Translations under genes and position numbers: made by a program
Notes under the pieces: generated by a model
Told to the model about the DNA's origin: nothing
The model's input: the letters and a program-made list of their open reading frames with translations, nothing else
The model's database searches: none
Shown: piece by piece, positions 11,390-20,028 of the stretch
Position numbering within the stretch: position 1 is the first letter of the stretch
How the letters are laid out: each line of letters starts with the position of its first letter
NCBI GenBank assembly: GCA_023268935.1
Contig: JALRKK010000054.1
Location: forward strand, 1-64,000
DNA from: Glaciecola sp.
Lineage (GTDB): Bacteria > Pseudomonadota > Gammaproteobacteria > Enterobacterales > Alteromonadaceae
Reading direction: 5' to 3'
DNA: 64,000 nucleotides

Positions 11390-12547
11390 ATGTTTAAAGC
11401 AGTACTCCTTACCATTTGTTCTTGGTTCTTTATCTCTTTCGCTCATGCTCTTGTGGTCATTCCCCCTCCACCATCGGTCGCTGCTGAAGGGTTTTTATTA
11501 ATTGATGCTAAAACTGGACATGTCATTGCTGAACAAAACGCGGATGTGCAACTTGCTCCGGCTAGCCTAACCAAAATCATGACCATGTATGTGATTGGTC
11601 AAGAGTTACAAGCCGGTAATATTGCCCTCACCGATATGGTGAGTATTTCAGAAAACGCATGGGCGAAAAACTTCCCTGATTCATCCAAGATGTTTATCGA
11701 AGTCGGCACAAAAGTGAGCGTTTCTGATTTGATGAAGGGCATTGTCATTCAATCAGGAAATGATGCTTGCGTGGCAATGGCTGAGCATGTTGCGGGAAGC
11801 CATGATGCATTCGTAAGCATGATGAATGCCTATGCGGCGAAGTTAGGTATGACCAGCACCAACTTTATGAACGCCCATGGTTTGCATGACCCAGAACACT
11901 ATACCACACCTCGTGATATGGCTCGCTTATCGCAAGCACTTATTAACGATAATCCCGAAGAATATCAGCTCTATAGTCAAAAAGAATTTGAATACAACAA
12001 CATTAAGCAATTTAACCGCAATAGCTTATTATGGGATAAGGCTCTGAATGTTGATGGCATCAAAACTGGCCACACTTCCGATGCAGGATATTCGCTTATT
12101 ACGTCTGCCACTCAAGGTGATATGAGACTGATTTCTGTGGTAATGGGTACTGAATCTGAACGCGCACGCAAAACCGAAAACAAAAAACTTCTGCGCTACG
12201 GGTTCCGTTTCTTTGAAACCATTGAACCGTACAAAGCGGGCGAAAGCTTTGTTGCGCATCGTATTTATATGGGTAACCGAGATACGGTTGATTTAGGGAT
12301 TGATCAAGATGTATCCATTACCATTCCAAGAGGACAAGCTCAAAATCTAACAGCTAATTTCGTCCTTGACCGTAAGTTAGAGGCGCCTCTCTCTAATGGA
12401 GAGACCGTTGGTAAGCTATATCTGCAAATCGAAGACGAAGTGATCGCACAGTACCCACTAGTTTCTTTACAGAGTGTCCAAGAAGGAGGTTTCTTTTCCA
12501 AGGCAGCCGACTTTATCAAGCTCAAACTTAGCAGCGATGAACAATAG
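11390..12547 (+). CDS. dacA: D-alanyl-D-alanine carboxypeptidase (PBP5 family)
   Basis: Trims the terminal D-Ala from peptidoglycan pentapeptides in the periplasm. The product is 385 residues with a signal peptide (about 1-22). The catalytic motifs are S59-L-T-K62, S122-G-N124 and K225-T-G227. A beta-rich PBP5 C-terminal domain follows, and the tail FSKAADFIKLKLSS is an amphipathic membrane anchor. I use the ATG at 11390; a TTG at 11384 is the only extension. An 87-base gap separates it from rlpA, so it may have its own promoter. A strong terminator at 12571-12602 follows. Confidence 0.95.
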   Translation: MFKAVLLTICSWFFISFAHALVVIPPPPSVAAEGFLLIDAKTGHVIAEQNADVQLAPASLTKIMTMYVIGQELQAGNIALTDMVSISENAWAKNFPDSSKMFIEVGTKVSVSDLMKGIVIQSGNDACVAMAEHVAGSHDAFVSMMNAYAAKLGMTSTNFMNAHGLHDPEHYTTPRDMARLSQALINDNPEEYQLYSQKEFEYNNIKQFNRNSLLWDKALNVDGIKTGHTSDAGYSLITSATQGDMRLISVVMGTESERARKTENKKLLRYGFRFFETIEPYKAGESFVAHRIYMGNRDTVDLGIDQDVSITIPRGQAQNLTANFVLDRKLEAPLSNGETVGKLYLQIEDEVIAQYPLVSLQSVQEGGFFSKAADFIKLKLSSDEQ

Positions 12548-12570
12548 TATTTGATATGATGAATTCACAA

Positions 12571-12602
12571 CGGTCTGAGTGTATAATCAGACCGTTTTTT
12601 TT
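12571..12602 (+). terminator. Rho-independent terminator after dacA
   Basis: The 8-bp stem CGGTCTGA/TCAGACCG with an 8-base loop is followed by eight T. It ends the dacA transcript. It also shows that the ybeD coding sequence begins downstream of it: an open frame running through this hairpin from 12556 is an artefact. Confidence 0.9.
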
Positions 12603-12618
12603 ATCCAAAGGTGATAAT

Positions 12619-12882
12619 GTGGATACCCGTTTTGACGAACTTCTTGATTTTCCTTGCTACCAAACTTTCAAGGTGCTTGGTGTTGCTCAACCTGACTTCC
12701 CTGACCAAGTGATTACTCGTCTGCAGCAACTAGCACCTGGTGACTATAATCCGAAAGTGAAACCCAGCAGCAAAGGCAATTATCATGCCTTATCACTGAG
12801 TGTAAAAGTGACATCTAAAACGCATATGGAGTCGATTTATACTGAACTTTCGGCATTAGATGTTGTTCGAGTTGTAATCTAA
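12619..12882 (+). CDS. ybeD: YbeD / DUF493 family protein
   Basis: Small conserved cytoplasmic protein with an ACT-like fold, usually found just before lipB; its role is not established. With the GTG start at 12619 it is 87 residues, identical in length to E. coli YbeD, beginning [13 protein letters not shown]. Conserved blocks are [18 protein letters not shown] and the end [18 protein letters not shown] at 12607-12613 is a good ribosome binding site for this GTG. Longer in-frame starts would run through the dacA terminator and are rejected. lipB follows after 10 bases. Confidence 0.93.
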   Translation: MDTRFDELLDFPCYQTFKVLGVAQPDFPDQVITRLQQLAPGDYNPKVKPSSKGNYHALSLSVKVTSKTHMESIYTELSALDVVRVVI

Positions 12883-12892
12883 GCGTTTGTTT

Positions 12893-13537
12893 ATGGATAC
12901 GATTATCGTTCGCCAACTCGGTCGTTGTGACTATGCTCCCATCTGGCAAAAGATGCAGGACTTTACTGATCGACGTGATGAACACACTCATGATGAAATA
13001 TGGTTAGTCGAACATGAAGCGGTATTTACCCAAGGGCAAGCGGGTAAAGCCGAGCACATACTGAATGTTTCAGATATTCCGATTGTCAAAGTCGATCGCG
13101 GAGGGCAAGTTACCTATCATGGCCCAGGCCAACAGGTCATGTACGTTTTACTGAATATCAAACGTCGTAAACTGGGTGTGCGTCAACTTGTCACAGCGTT
13201 AGAGGAGACGATTGTGGCGCATTTAGCCCAAGCTGGGATTGAGAGTTATCCAAAAAAAGATGCGCCCGGTGTTTATGTCAACGAAGCCAAGATTTGTTCT
13301 ATTGGCTTGCGCATTCGCAAAGGTTGTTCATTTCATGGACTTGCGTTGAATGTGAATATGGACTTAAGCCCATTTCAGCTTATCAACCCCTGTGGCTATG
13401 CTGGTTTACAAATGGTTGATGCACACCGACTTGGCGACCAACGTCCACTAGAACAAGTTGGAGTATCTGTAGTAAAATGTTTCCATGCGCTAATAGGAGC
13501 GCCTGAACTAGAATTTAGAGAAGGTTTTGATGAGTAA
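12893..13537 (+). CDS. lipB: Octanoyl-[ACP]:protein transferase LipB
   Basis: Transfers octanoate from acyl carrier protein to lipoyl domains, the first step of lipoate synthesis. The product has 214 residues. Signatures are [14 protein letters not shown], the catalytic Lys in [14 protein letters not shown] and the acyl-thioester Cys in [10 protein letters not shown]. The ATG at 12893 is chosen over a TTG two codons upstream. The 3' end overlaps lipA by 8 bases, so the two enzymes of the pathway are translationally linked. Confidence 0.97.
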   Translation: MDTIIVRQLGRCDYAPIWQKMQDFTDRRDEHTHDEIWLVEHEAVFTQGQAGKAEHILNVSDIPIVKVDRGGQVTYHGPGQQVMYVLLNIKRRKLGVRQLVTALEETIVAHLAQAGIESYPKKDAPGVYVNEAKICSIGLRIRKGCSFHGLALNVNMDLSPFQLINPCGYAGLQMVDAHRLGDQRPLEQVGVSVVKCFHALIGAPELEFREGFDE

Positions 13538-14513
13538 CTCACGGACACAAGCTGGCGTAAAGCTACGCGATGATGAGAAAGTAAAATATATTCCGGTCAC
13601 AATCGTACCTACCGAAAAAGAAGAAATGCTCCGCAAACCAGAGTGGATAAAAATTAAGCTCCCTCGCACTACCGATCGCATCGACAACATCAAAAAAGTC
13701 CTGCGCGAAAATAATCTTCATTCAGTATGTGAAGAAGCGAGCTGTCCCAATCTAGCTGAGTGTTTTAATCACGGTACAGCAACCTTTATGATTTTGGGCG
13801 ATATCTGTACTCGTCGCTGTCCATTTTGTGATGTGGCTCACGGTAAACCTTTACCACCGAGCGCTGAAGAACCTGAGAAGCTTGCCAAAACCATCGCACA
13901 GATGGACTTAAAATACGTCGTCATCACCTCGGTTGACCGCGATGATTTACGCGATGGCGGTGCGCAACACTTTGTAGATTGTATCAATGCGATCCGTAAA
14001 CATAGCCCTAATACCAAAATTGAAGTGCTAGTACCTGACTTCCGAGGACGCATGGATACAGCATTAGCGATCCTTAAAAAGGGAGTACCAGACGTATTTA
14101 ACCATAACCTAGAAACCATTCCTGATTTGTACCGTGAGTGTCGCCCAGGTGCAAATTACAAGTGGTCGTTGGAGTTATTGCGTAAATTCAAAGCACAGCA
14201 TCCAGATATTCCCACTAAATCAGGCTTAATGATGGGCATGGGTGAAACGAATGAGCAAATTCAACAAGTATTAGATGATCTTCGTGAGCACAATGTCGAT
14301 ATGTTGACCCTTGGCCAGTACTTACAGCCATCACGCCATCACTACCCGGTTAAACGCTATGTGACTCCGGCTGAATTTGATGAGCTAGGAGAATACGCAA
14401 AATCAATTGGCTTTACTCACGCTGCGTGCGGACCAATGGTTCGTTCTAGCTATCATGCTGATAAACAAGCTGCTGGTGAGGATATTGTTGGGCAATTTAC
14501 GCCGAACAAATAA
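13530..14513 (+). CDS. lipA: Lipoyl synthase (radical SAM)
   Basis: Inserts two sulfurs into the octanoyl chain on lipoyl-dependent enzymes. The 327-residue product carries both clusters: the auxiliary [4Fe-4S] motif [12 protein letters not shown] and the radical-SAM CTRRCPFC. The C-terminal RSSYHAD supplies the Ser ligand of the auxiliary cluster. The ATG at 13530 lies inside the lipB 3' end, with GAGAAGG just upstream as ribosome binding site. It is followed by a terminator at 14541-14570 shared with the convergent small lipoprotein gene. Confidence 0.97.
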   Translation: MSNSRTQAGVKLRDDEKVKYIPVTIVPTEKEEMLRKPEWIKIKLPRTTDRIDNIKKVLRENNLHSVCEEASCPNLAECFNHGTATFMILGDICTRRCPFCDVAHGKPLPPSAEEPEKLAKTIAQMDLKYVVITSVDRDDLRDGGAQHFVDCINAIRKHSPNTKIEVLVPDFRGRMDTALAILKKGVPDVFNHNLETIPDLYRECRPGANYKWSLELLRKFKAQHPDIPTKSGLMMGMGETNEQIQQVLDDLREHNVDMLTLGQYLQPSRHHYPVKRYVTPAEFDELGEYAKSIGFTHAACGPMVRSSYHADKQAAGEDIVGQFTPNK

Positions 14514-14540
14514 CGGCCTGCGTTATAGATTCACTAAACC

Positions 14541-14570
14541 AAAAACATCCTCTTTTGAGGATGTTTTTTT
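14541..14570. terminator. Bidirectional terminator between lipA and the small lipoprotein gene
   Basis: The arms AACATCCTC and GAGGATGTT enclose a TTTT loop, with an A-run on the left and a T-run on the right, so it works on both strands. It terminates lipA on the plus strand and the 40-residue lipoprotein gene on the minus strand, whose stop codon touches the T-run. Confidence 0.88.
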
Positions 14571-14691
14571 ATGCTAACCTAAGCTCCCTATTTGTCGGTT
14601 GCGTGACCAGTCCTGGATTGCCTCCTACACCACCACAAGCAGCAAGTACACATGCAAATGTGGTGATAATGAGTTGTTTTATTCTATTCAT
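14569..14691 (-). CDS. Predicted 40-residue lipoprotein, function unknown
   Basis: A short frame on the minus strand starts with ATG at 14691-14689 and ends in TAA at 14569. The first 19 residues form a textbook lipoprotein signal: basic start (MNRIKQ), hydrophobic core (LIITTFACV) and lipobox LAAC with the lipidated Cys at 19. Only 21 mature residues follow, Gly-rich then polar (CGGVGGNPGLVTQPTN). AAAGGA lies 6 bases before the ATG, and the bidirectional terminator lies immediately after the stop, so signals are present at both ends. It is divergent from ansA. It is not LptM by sequence: the CGxKGPL motif is missing. The role cannot be predicted. Confidence 0.75.
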   Translation of the reverse strand: MNRIKQLIITTFACVLAACGGVGGNPGLVTQPTNRELRLA

Positions 14692-14745
14692 AGCAAATCC
14701 TTTTGTCCCAATGTATTATCTTAAAAAACAAATAAAACTTGACGC

Positions 14746-15762
14746 ATGGCAGACAGAAAACGAATTTACATCGCTTACACTGGAGGGACCATTGGTATGA
14801 AACCTTCTCCACAAGGATATATTCCTGTTGCGGGGTTTTTACAAACAAGTGTGAGTCAACTTTCAGAGTTAACCCGTCCGGAGATGCCAGAATTTGAGCT
14901 CCATGAATACCATACGCTCTTGGATTCTTCAGATATGCAACCCAGTGACTGGCAATTCATTGCAGATGATATTGTCGAGCGGTATGACGAGTTTGATGGA
15001 TTCATCATCTTACATGGTACCGATACGATGGCGTATACCGCGTCAGCGCTATCTTTTATGTTTGCTAATTTGGATAAACCTATTATTGTGACTGGTTCGC
15101 AGATCCCGCTTGCACAACTGCGCTCTGACGGTCAAGAAAACTTATTAAATGCCTTGTACCTCGCCGCACACCACCCAATCAACGAAGTGTGTTTATATTT
15201 TAATAATCAATTGTTGCGCGGTAATCGCGCGCGAAAATTAGACGCTGATGGCTTTGCTGCATTTGGCTCGCCAAATTATCCAACATTGATTGAGGCTGGG
15301 ATCCATATTCAGCGTAATGACTTCGCCCCTATTGCTAATTCAGGGGCAATGAAAATGACCCGAATCACTACTCAACCTGTGGCGTTGTTGTATTTGTATC
15401 CTGGTATCAGCGCTCAGATTTTGGAAAACCTGTTGCGTCAACCTATGAAAGCGATTGTACTATTGAGTTATGGCGTAGGTAATGCACCACAAAACAAAGC
15501 AATATTAAGCTTGTTAGCAAAGGCTAAAGAAGACGGCATCATTATCCTAAACTGCACACAATGTTTACACGGCAGTGTGAATATGGATGGCTATGCGAAT
15601 GGCCGGATCTTATCGGATGTGGGAGTAATCAATGGGTACGATATGACGCCTGAAGCTGCACTCACTAAACTCCATTACGTCTTATCCACCACAGATGATT
15701 TCGATGAACAAATCGCTCTCCTTGGGCAGAACCTCAGAGGCGAGATGAGCATCAACACTTAA
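14746..15762 (+). CDS. ansA: L-asparaginase I (cytoplasmic)
   Basis: Hydrolyses asparagine to aspartate and ammonia. The length of 338 residues equals E. coli AnsA. The catalytic Thr15 lies in AYTGGTIGM, and the second active-site Thr-Asp is in LHGTDTMAYTAS. No signal peptide is present, consistent with the cytoplasmic type I enzyme. YGVGNAPQNKA and NLTQC-like NCTQCLHGSVNMDGY are conserved AnsA blocks. The ATG at 14746 lacks a strong ribosome binding site. It converges with yeaC with a 4-base overlap and no terminator between. Confidence 0.95.
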   Translation: MADRKRIYIAYTGGTIGMKPSPQGYIPVAGFLQTSVSQLSELTRPEMPEFELHEYHTLLDSSDMQPSDWQFIADDIVERYDEFDGFIILHGTDTMAYTASALSFMFANLDKPIIVTGSQIPLAQLRSDGQENLLNALYLAAHHPINEVCLYFNNQLLRGNRARKLDADGFAAFGSPNYPTLIEAGIHIQRNDFAPIANSGAMKMTRITTQPVALLYLYPGISAQILENLLRQPMKAIVLLSYGVGNAPQNKAILSLLAKAKEDGIIILNCTQCLHGSVNMDGYANGRILSDVGVINGYDMTPEAALTKLHYVLSTTDDFDEQIALLGQNLRGEMSINT

Positions 15763-16031
15763 AGTTTAGTGCGGAAAATCTCGCTTTCTTCGGATAACTC
15801 TCGACGCAATTCAGATTTGCTTTTGTGAACCATTTCACCATTTTCGCCTATGGTCATGTGTTCGTTGGTTTTGGCAATTTTGGCTTGATATAACATCACT
15901 GCTTGCAGTGCGTTGTCTTTTTGTTCATCGGTTAAGCTCTGGCCATTTGCCCACTTGCCAGTTTCTACCGCGGTTTGCAAATTAATAAAAATTTCAGGAG
16001 TCATTCCTGCGACAAGTTGTTCAATATTCAT
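15759..16031 (-). CDS. yeaC: YeaC / DUF1315 family protein
   Basis: A conserved 90-residue cytoplasmic protein of unknown function. It matches E. coli YeaC along its length: MTPEIFINLQTAVETGKW, a TDEQKDNALQAVMLYQAK helix and EHMTIGENGEMVHKSKSEL. The ansA-yeaC neighbourhood is also conserved in enterobacteria. It is 10 bases downstream of the zinc-ribbon gene on the same strand, so the two may be co-transcribed. Its stop overlaps the ansA stop region by 4 bases. Confidence 0.88.
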   Translation of the reverse strand: MNIEQLVAGMTPEIFINLQTAVETGKWANGQSLTDEQKDNALQAVMLYQAKIAKTNEHMTIGENGEMVHKSKSELRRELSEESEIFRTKL

Positions 16032-16041
16032 ATTGGTTATC

Positions 16042-16374
16042 CTAAAATTTAAATCTCTTAGCTTTGATAAAAGCGATTCGAGCGCGATTGACCACGTACC
16101 ACAAAAACCCCAATACCAACATTAACATGCCAATGCTGTGTTGAGTGCCACCGACCTCAGGTTGCCCCCAATACAATAAACCAAAACCCGTAATGAAGAC
16201 TAACACTGCAACAAATGACTGAGTTTGCAAGCTTTGATGTTGGTCGTAGCGTTTGCGTTTTTCTCTCTCCAAAATCGCATCGGCATCATCTGCCCCAACC
16301 GCAAAATCACAATGTGGACACGTTTCGGCTTTATCGGAGATTTTTTTCTTACAAGCTGGGCAATCAGTTAGCAT
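16042..16374 (-). CDS. Zinc-ribbon membrane protein, function unknown
   Basis: The 110-residue protein opens with a zinc ribbon (Cys5, Cys8, Cys19, Cys22 in CPACKKKISDKAETCPHC). An acidic/basic linker follows (ADAILEREKRKR), then two predicted membrane helices at about 53-70 (FVAVLVFITGFGLLYWG) and 79-95 (SIGMLMLVLGFLWYVVN), and a basic tail (ARIAFIKAKRFKF). The arrangement suggests an inner-membrane protein with a cytoplasmic zinc-binding head. Related short zinc-ribbon proteins are common and uncharacterised. It is co-oriented with yeaC, 10 bases away. Confidence 0.75.
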   Translation of the reverse strand: MLTDCPACKKKISDKAETCPHCDFAVGADDADAILEREKRKRYDQHQSLQTQSFVAVLVFITGFGLLYWGQPEVGGTQHSIGMLMLVLGFLWYVVNRARIAFIKAKRFKF

Positions 16375-16401
16375 GTGAAACCTTGGAATTTATTTAAAAA
16401 C

Positions 16402-16433
16402 AAAAAAGCTGATACGTATGATATCAGCTTTTT
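16402..16433 (-). terminator. Terminator after the alanine symporter gene
   Basis: AAAAGCTGATA (16404-16414) pairs with TATCAGCTTTT (16422-16432) around a 7-base loop. On the minus strand the stem is followed by a T-run. It lies just beyond the stop codon of the symporter gene; the symmetrical tails could also allow plus-strand termination. Confidence 0.82.
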
Positions 16434-16456
16434 GATGTTTATTTAATGTCAGCGGC

Positions 16457-18121
16457 TTAACTGTCTTTGACTTTATCCCAATATTGATTCATCGAATCTT
16501 TCATCTCTTTGCGCAACATCAAAATACCAAACAAGTTGGGGAGTGTCATGACCACAATTGCTACCGCTGAGAACGTCCACACCAGGGTGGTATCGGAAAA
16601 CGCCGCCATAAAGAAACCGGCCACATATACCACGCGATATGGCATGATGGATTTTGGTCCAAACAAGTATGTCATGGCACGGTCACCATAATAAGACCAT
16701 GCAATCGCAGTAGAAAAGGCAAATAACAGCAAGCCCACAGACACGATATATTGGCCAAAATCACCAAAGAACCCACGGGTGAAAGCGATGGTTGTTAAAC
16801 GAGCAGAATGCACGAGTGATAGGCCTGAAACAACAAGATTGTCTTTTTGTGGCTTACCCTCTTCAACAATCACCATGCCAGTGAAGCTGTCTTCTTCAGA
16901 CGCAATACTAAAGACAACGTCTTCAGCAACAGAGCGTGAATTGATTATGGTGAAATCGGTGTTAACGGCTTTACCGCTGACGACTTGAATACGACCGTTA
17001 TACGGAGTAATCGCTTTGTCATCAATGTTGTTAAGATATTTATATAATGACTCAACATCAGCTTGATTTTGGTCGCTATATTGCCCTGACACAATCAGCA
17101 TGTCCGCTTTGTCAAAAATGTTATGGTGTTTTTCATTCCATACGCCTGATGACAAAATGACTAAGCCCGTAATAGTACAGATAATGATGGTATCGATGAA
17201 AGGTTCTAGGATTGACACCATGCCTTCTGCTGCTGGGTCTTTGGTTTTGGCTGCCGCATGTGCGATTGGCGCAGACCCCTGCCCCGCTTCGTTGGAGAAT
17301 AAACCACGATTTACCCCTCGGTTAAATGCATAGGCTAAACTCGCGCCCAAGAACCCCCCTGCAGCAGCTGAACCGGTAAACGCATCAGCCCAAACTGACG
17401 CAAAAGCAGGCCCTAAGTTACCTAAATTTGCAAAAATAACCGCTAATGCACCAATGATATAAATTACTGCCATAATCGGGACAATTTTGGACGTCACAGC
17501 AGCAATACGCTGAATCCCCCCCAAAATCACCAAACCGAGTAATATGGCTAAAATACCGCCCATTACCATAGGATCAATACCAAAGGACTGTTCCATTGCA
17601 CTGGCGATACCGTTAGATTGTGGCAAATTACCTGTACCAAATGAACAAATAACCGTTGCCACCGCAAAGGCGATGGCCATCCATTTCATATTCAAACCTT
17701 TGTCCATGAAGTACATTGGACCACCTGCCATGGTGCCGTCTTCGGTTTTTTCACGGTATTTGTGAGACAGGGTGACTTCCACAAACTTAGTCGTCATACC
17801 CAAAAAGGCCGTCACCCACATCCAAAATAACGCCGCAGGGCCACCGAGGAATATAGCAAAGGCTACCCCAGAAATATTACCAGTGCCGACCGTACCGGAT
17901 AATGCTGTAGTTAATGACTTAAACGGTGTGGTATCACCAGGATCATCATCATGAGTATATTTACCCGAAACGACTTTCCAACCGTGTTTAAAAAAACGGA
18001 TCTGCGGAAATTTTAGGTAAATGGTGAAAAACAGGCCAGTTCCGAGTAAGACATACGGAAACCAAAAGGCACTGCCCAAAAACCCATCTAACATGAGTAA
18101 AAAATTATTGAGTGCTTCCAC
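16457..18121 (-). CDS. Sodium:alanine/glycine symporter (AGCS family) with an enlarged loop
   Basis: Inner-membrane amino-acid carrier, probably sodium-coupled uptake of alanine or glycine. Family motifs include [52 protein letters not shown] and [16 protein letters not shown]. The GTG start at 18121 has an AAAGGAG ribosome binding site. At 554 residues it is longer than common AGCS members (about 450-500). The excess is a hydrophilic insert between Trp328 and Leu442, where typical members have a short loop. The insert looks folded and beta-rich ([20 protein letters not shown]) and should face the periplasm, by inference. It lies 21 bases after the M14 peptidase gene. Confidence 0.9.
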   Translation of the reverse strand: MEALNNFLLMLDGFLGSAFWFPYVLLGTGLFFTIYLKFPQIRFFKHGWKVVSGKYTHDDDPGDTTPFKSLTTALSGTVGTGNISGVAFAIFLGGPAALFWMWVTAFLGMTTKFVEVTLSHKYREKTEDGTMAGGPMYFMDKGLNMKWMAIAFAVATVICSFGTGNLPQSNGIASAMEQSFGIDPMVMGGILAILLGLVILGGIQRIAAVTSKIVPIMAVIYIIGALAVIFANLGNLGPAFASVWADAFTGSAAAGGFLGASLAYAFNRGVNRGLFSNEAGQGSAPIAHAAAKTKDPAAEGMVSILEPFIDTIIICTITGLVILSSGVWNEKHHNIFDKADMLIVSGQYSDQNQADVESLYKYLNNIDDKAITPYNGRIQVVSGKAVNTDFTIINSRSVAEDVVFSIASEEDSFTGMVIVEEGKPQKDNLVVSGLSLVHSARLTTIAFTRGFFGDFGQYIVSVGLLLFAFSTAIAWSYYGDRAMTYLFGPKSIMPYRVVYVAGFFMAAFSDTTLVWTFSAVAIVVMTLPNLFGILMLRKEMKDSMNQYWDKVKDS

Positions 18122-18142
18122 TTGTTGCTCCTTTATAAAGGT

Positions 18143-19279
18143 TTATTGTTGTAATACTTTCATCACTGCGCGCATTGCCACAAGGATATCTGCACCGAGC
18201 TGTTGTGAACGTGGTATCGACCAACCATAGACAGCATCTGGTAAGTCTGCATTGTCTTTAAATGGCATCTCAAGAGTATATGATAGACAATTAAAGCGAT
18301 GACCAATGGCTGTTGCTGCGATGGTCAAATTGGCCGCACCTGGCGCATCTTTGGGATAGCCGTAGGTATCTTGAAACTCAGGTGTGGTCTGCATCAATAC
18401 TTGTTTAAACGTGTTCTCTAATTCAACTAATCGCTCGTTGTAGTTCGGATTACCTTCACAACCGGCAACAAAATTATACGGTAGCGCTTCATCACCATGC
18501 ATATCCAAGAACAGGTCGACTCCGACTTCATCCATCTTGTTGCGCACAAGGAAAACTTCTGGAGACTGCTCCATGGAGGGACTCTCCCATTCGCGATTGA
18601 GGTTCACCCCAGCTGCATTAGTGCGCAGATGACCGCGCACACTGCCGTCAGGATTCATATTGGGAACGACATAAAACACCACGTGTTCTAATAATTCACG
18701 CGCAACACCATCACTATCATCCAATAACCTAGACAATAAGCCTTCTGCGCACCATTGCGCCATAGATTCGCCTGGGTGTTGGCGAGCAATGACCCAAAAT
18801 TTTAATTTCGGTGTGTCAGATTGCTCGTCACCAATGACCAGCAAATCCATATCACGTCCATCTAAGGTTCGGCCGAGTAGTTCATGACGACATTCAAACC
18901 CAGTTTGTGCAGAAGCAATCAAATCCATGTGACGCTCATAACTGTAAGGTGCAAAGTAAGCAAAATACATCACATCGTGTTCCGGCGTTACATCGATGGT
19001 AAGTGTATCGCCGTCAAAGGAAGTGTCGACGCGAAACCATTCTTCCCGGTCATAACTGGCCACGGCTTGATATCCCTCCCATCCTTTGGGGTAGGCTGAA
19101 TTCGCTAAATTTGTGATGTGTAAGGTATGGTTGACCATGGCTGTGGTCGAGAGGCGAAAATGAAACCACTGATAAAAATCAGATTGATGGTCTTTGTTAA
19201 TCGATAATCGAATATTTTGAGGGGAGTCTGCCGCAATGACGCAAATGTTACCGCTGTCAAATGCACTGCTGATATGCAT
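18143..19279 (-). CDS. M14-type cytosolic zinc carboxypeptidase
   Basis: Metallocarboxypeptidase of the M14 cytosolic-carboxypeptidase (AGBL-like) branch. With the ATG at 19279 it has 378 residues and no signal peptide. An N-terminal beta-sandwich domain (about 1-120, ending FAYFAPYSYERH) precedes the peptidase domain. Zinc ligands are His and Glu in RQHPGESMAQW and His in LDMHGDEALP. The catalytic Glu is in SYTLEMPFKD, and NMNPDGSVRGHLRTNAAGVN is the substrate-binding loop. An in-frame TTG 33 bases upstream is less likely. The substrate is unknown; the adjacent alanine symporter suggests, but does not prove, a role in peptide or amino-acid turnover. Confidence 0.88.
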   Translation of the reverse strand: MHISSAFDSGNICVIAADSPQNIRLSINKDHQSDFYQWFHFRLSTTAMVNHTLHITNLANSAYPKGWEGYQAVASYDREEWFRVDTSFDGDTLTIDVTPEHDVMYFAYFAPYSYERHMDLIASAQTGFECRHELLGRTLDGRDMDLLVIGDEQSDTPKLKFWVIARQHPGESMAQWCAEGLLSRLLDDSDGVARELLEHVVFYVVPNMNPDGSVRGHLRTNAAGVNLNREWESPSMEQSPEVFLVRNKMDEVGVDLFLDMHGDEALPYNFVAGCEGNPNYNERLVELENTFKQVLMQTTPEFQDTYGYPKDAPGAANLTIAATAIGHRFNCLSYTLEMPFKDNADLPDAVYGWSIPRSQQLGADILVAMRAVMKVLQQ

Positions 19280-19365
19280 AGGTAATGTCCGTGTTATTCT
19301 TATTACTTGCAATGTAGCATAAATTTTGTGGAAATGACCAGTTTTGTCTTATGTGATATTTGTCC

Positions 19366-19887
19366 CTAACCTGCAAAAGCAAGCTTTACCTTTATGCCAA
19401 ACTCTGTACTATACCCGACACTCCGACCAACAACTACTCCTTGGTTGTCCAGAATATACACGCTTGGAAATGCACTGATTTGGAACGTATCAGCCGTGCT
19501 ACGAGTCCCTAACAGAACATTACTGCGCTTAGTACCTGTCTCTTGAACAAATCGCTCGACCTCTTCAAGGTTTTGAAAAGAAAGAGCAATCTTAATCACA
19601 TTTACTTGTTCCACATCGAGTTCATCAACATTATTTATACTCCAAAAACACACCTTGCACCAAGGCGCGAAAAAATACACTAATGTCGGTTTATCATTGT
19701 CAAGTAGTGGTTGTGTTCGCCCGTCAAGACTCACAAATTGATGCTCAGGAATCGTTACTGTGCCATCTGCGACCAGCATATCACGCTGTTGATACCAGAC
19801 GATGGCCACCAACAACACAATAAAGACAAATATCTCAATGAGACTTTTGCGAAGTGAGCGAGGTTTTGAAGTTTTGTTGGTTTCCAT
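19366..19887 (-). CDS. Membrane-anchored thioredoxin-like protein (TlpA/ResA type)
   Basis: The 173-residue protein has one N-terminal membrane helix at about 16-32 (IEIFVFIVLLVAIVWY) and a periplasmic thioredoxin fold. The redox motif WCKVC lies in VYFFAPWCKVCFWS, and the cis-proline loop is AFPSVYIL. The strand after the cis-Pro (GVVVGRSVGYST) is typical of TlpA-like proteins. It probably reduces or oxidises disulfides of exported proteins; the partner cannot be told from sequence. It precedes the M14 peptidase gene on the same strand after 86 bases. Confidence 0.85.
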   Translation of the reverse strand: METNKTSKPRSLRKSLIEIFVFIVLLVAIVWYQQRDMLVADGTVTIPEHQFVSLDGRTQPLLDNDKPTLVYFFAPWCKVCFWSINNVDELDVEQVNVIKIALSFQNLEEVERFVQETGTKRSNVLLGTRSTADTFQISAFPSVYILDNQGVVVGRSVGYSTEFGIKVKLAFAG

Positions 19888-19974
19888 CTGCGTTATGTTT
19901 CGTGCTGAATACTAAGCTTATTCGTTAAGCATGATAATTAAGATCGTAATTGTAGCAGTGTTCTTTCACAGAAC

Positions 19975-20005
19975 AAAAAAAGCCCCGGCACACAGTCCGA
20001 GGCTT
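19975..20005 (-). terminator. Terminator after the long GAPDH gene
   Basis: Read on the minus strand, AAGCCTCGG pairs with CCGGGGCTT (one G-T wobble) around an 8-base loop, followed by seven T. It lies 23 bases beyond the stop codon of the GAPDH paralogue. Confidence 0.88.
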
Positions 20006-20028
20006 AATCATATTAGAGTGAACAATAC

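Noticed and set aside
12556-12618. N-terminal extension of ybeD
   Set aside because: It would translate through the dacA terminator hairpin, and the protein from GTG 12619 is exactly the length of E. coli YbeD.
14555-14800. A plus-strand frame of 81 codons starting inside the lipA terminator
   Set aside because: It begins in the T-run side of a terminator, overlaps the start of ansA in another frame and lies antisense to the better-supported small lipoprotein gene. It has no ribosome binding site and no recognisable family.
18130-18141. Palindrome CCTTTATAAAGG over the symporter ribosome binding site
   Set aside because: With no loop it can form only a 4-bp stem in RNA; it is short and AT-rich, so likely chance.
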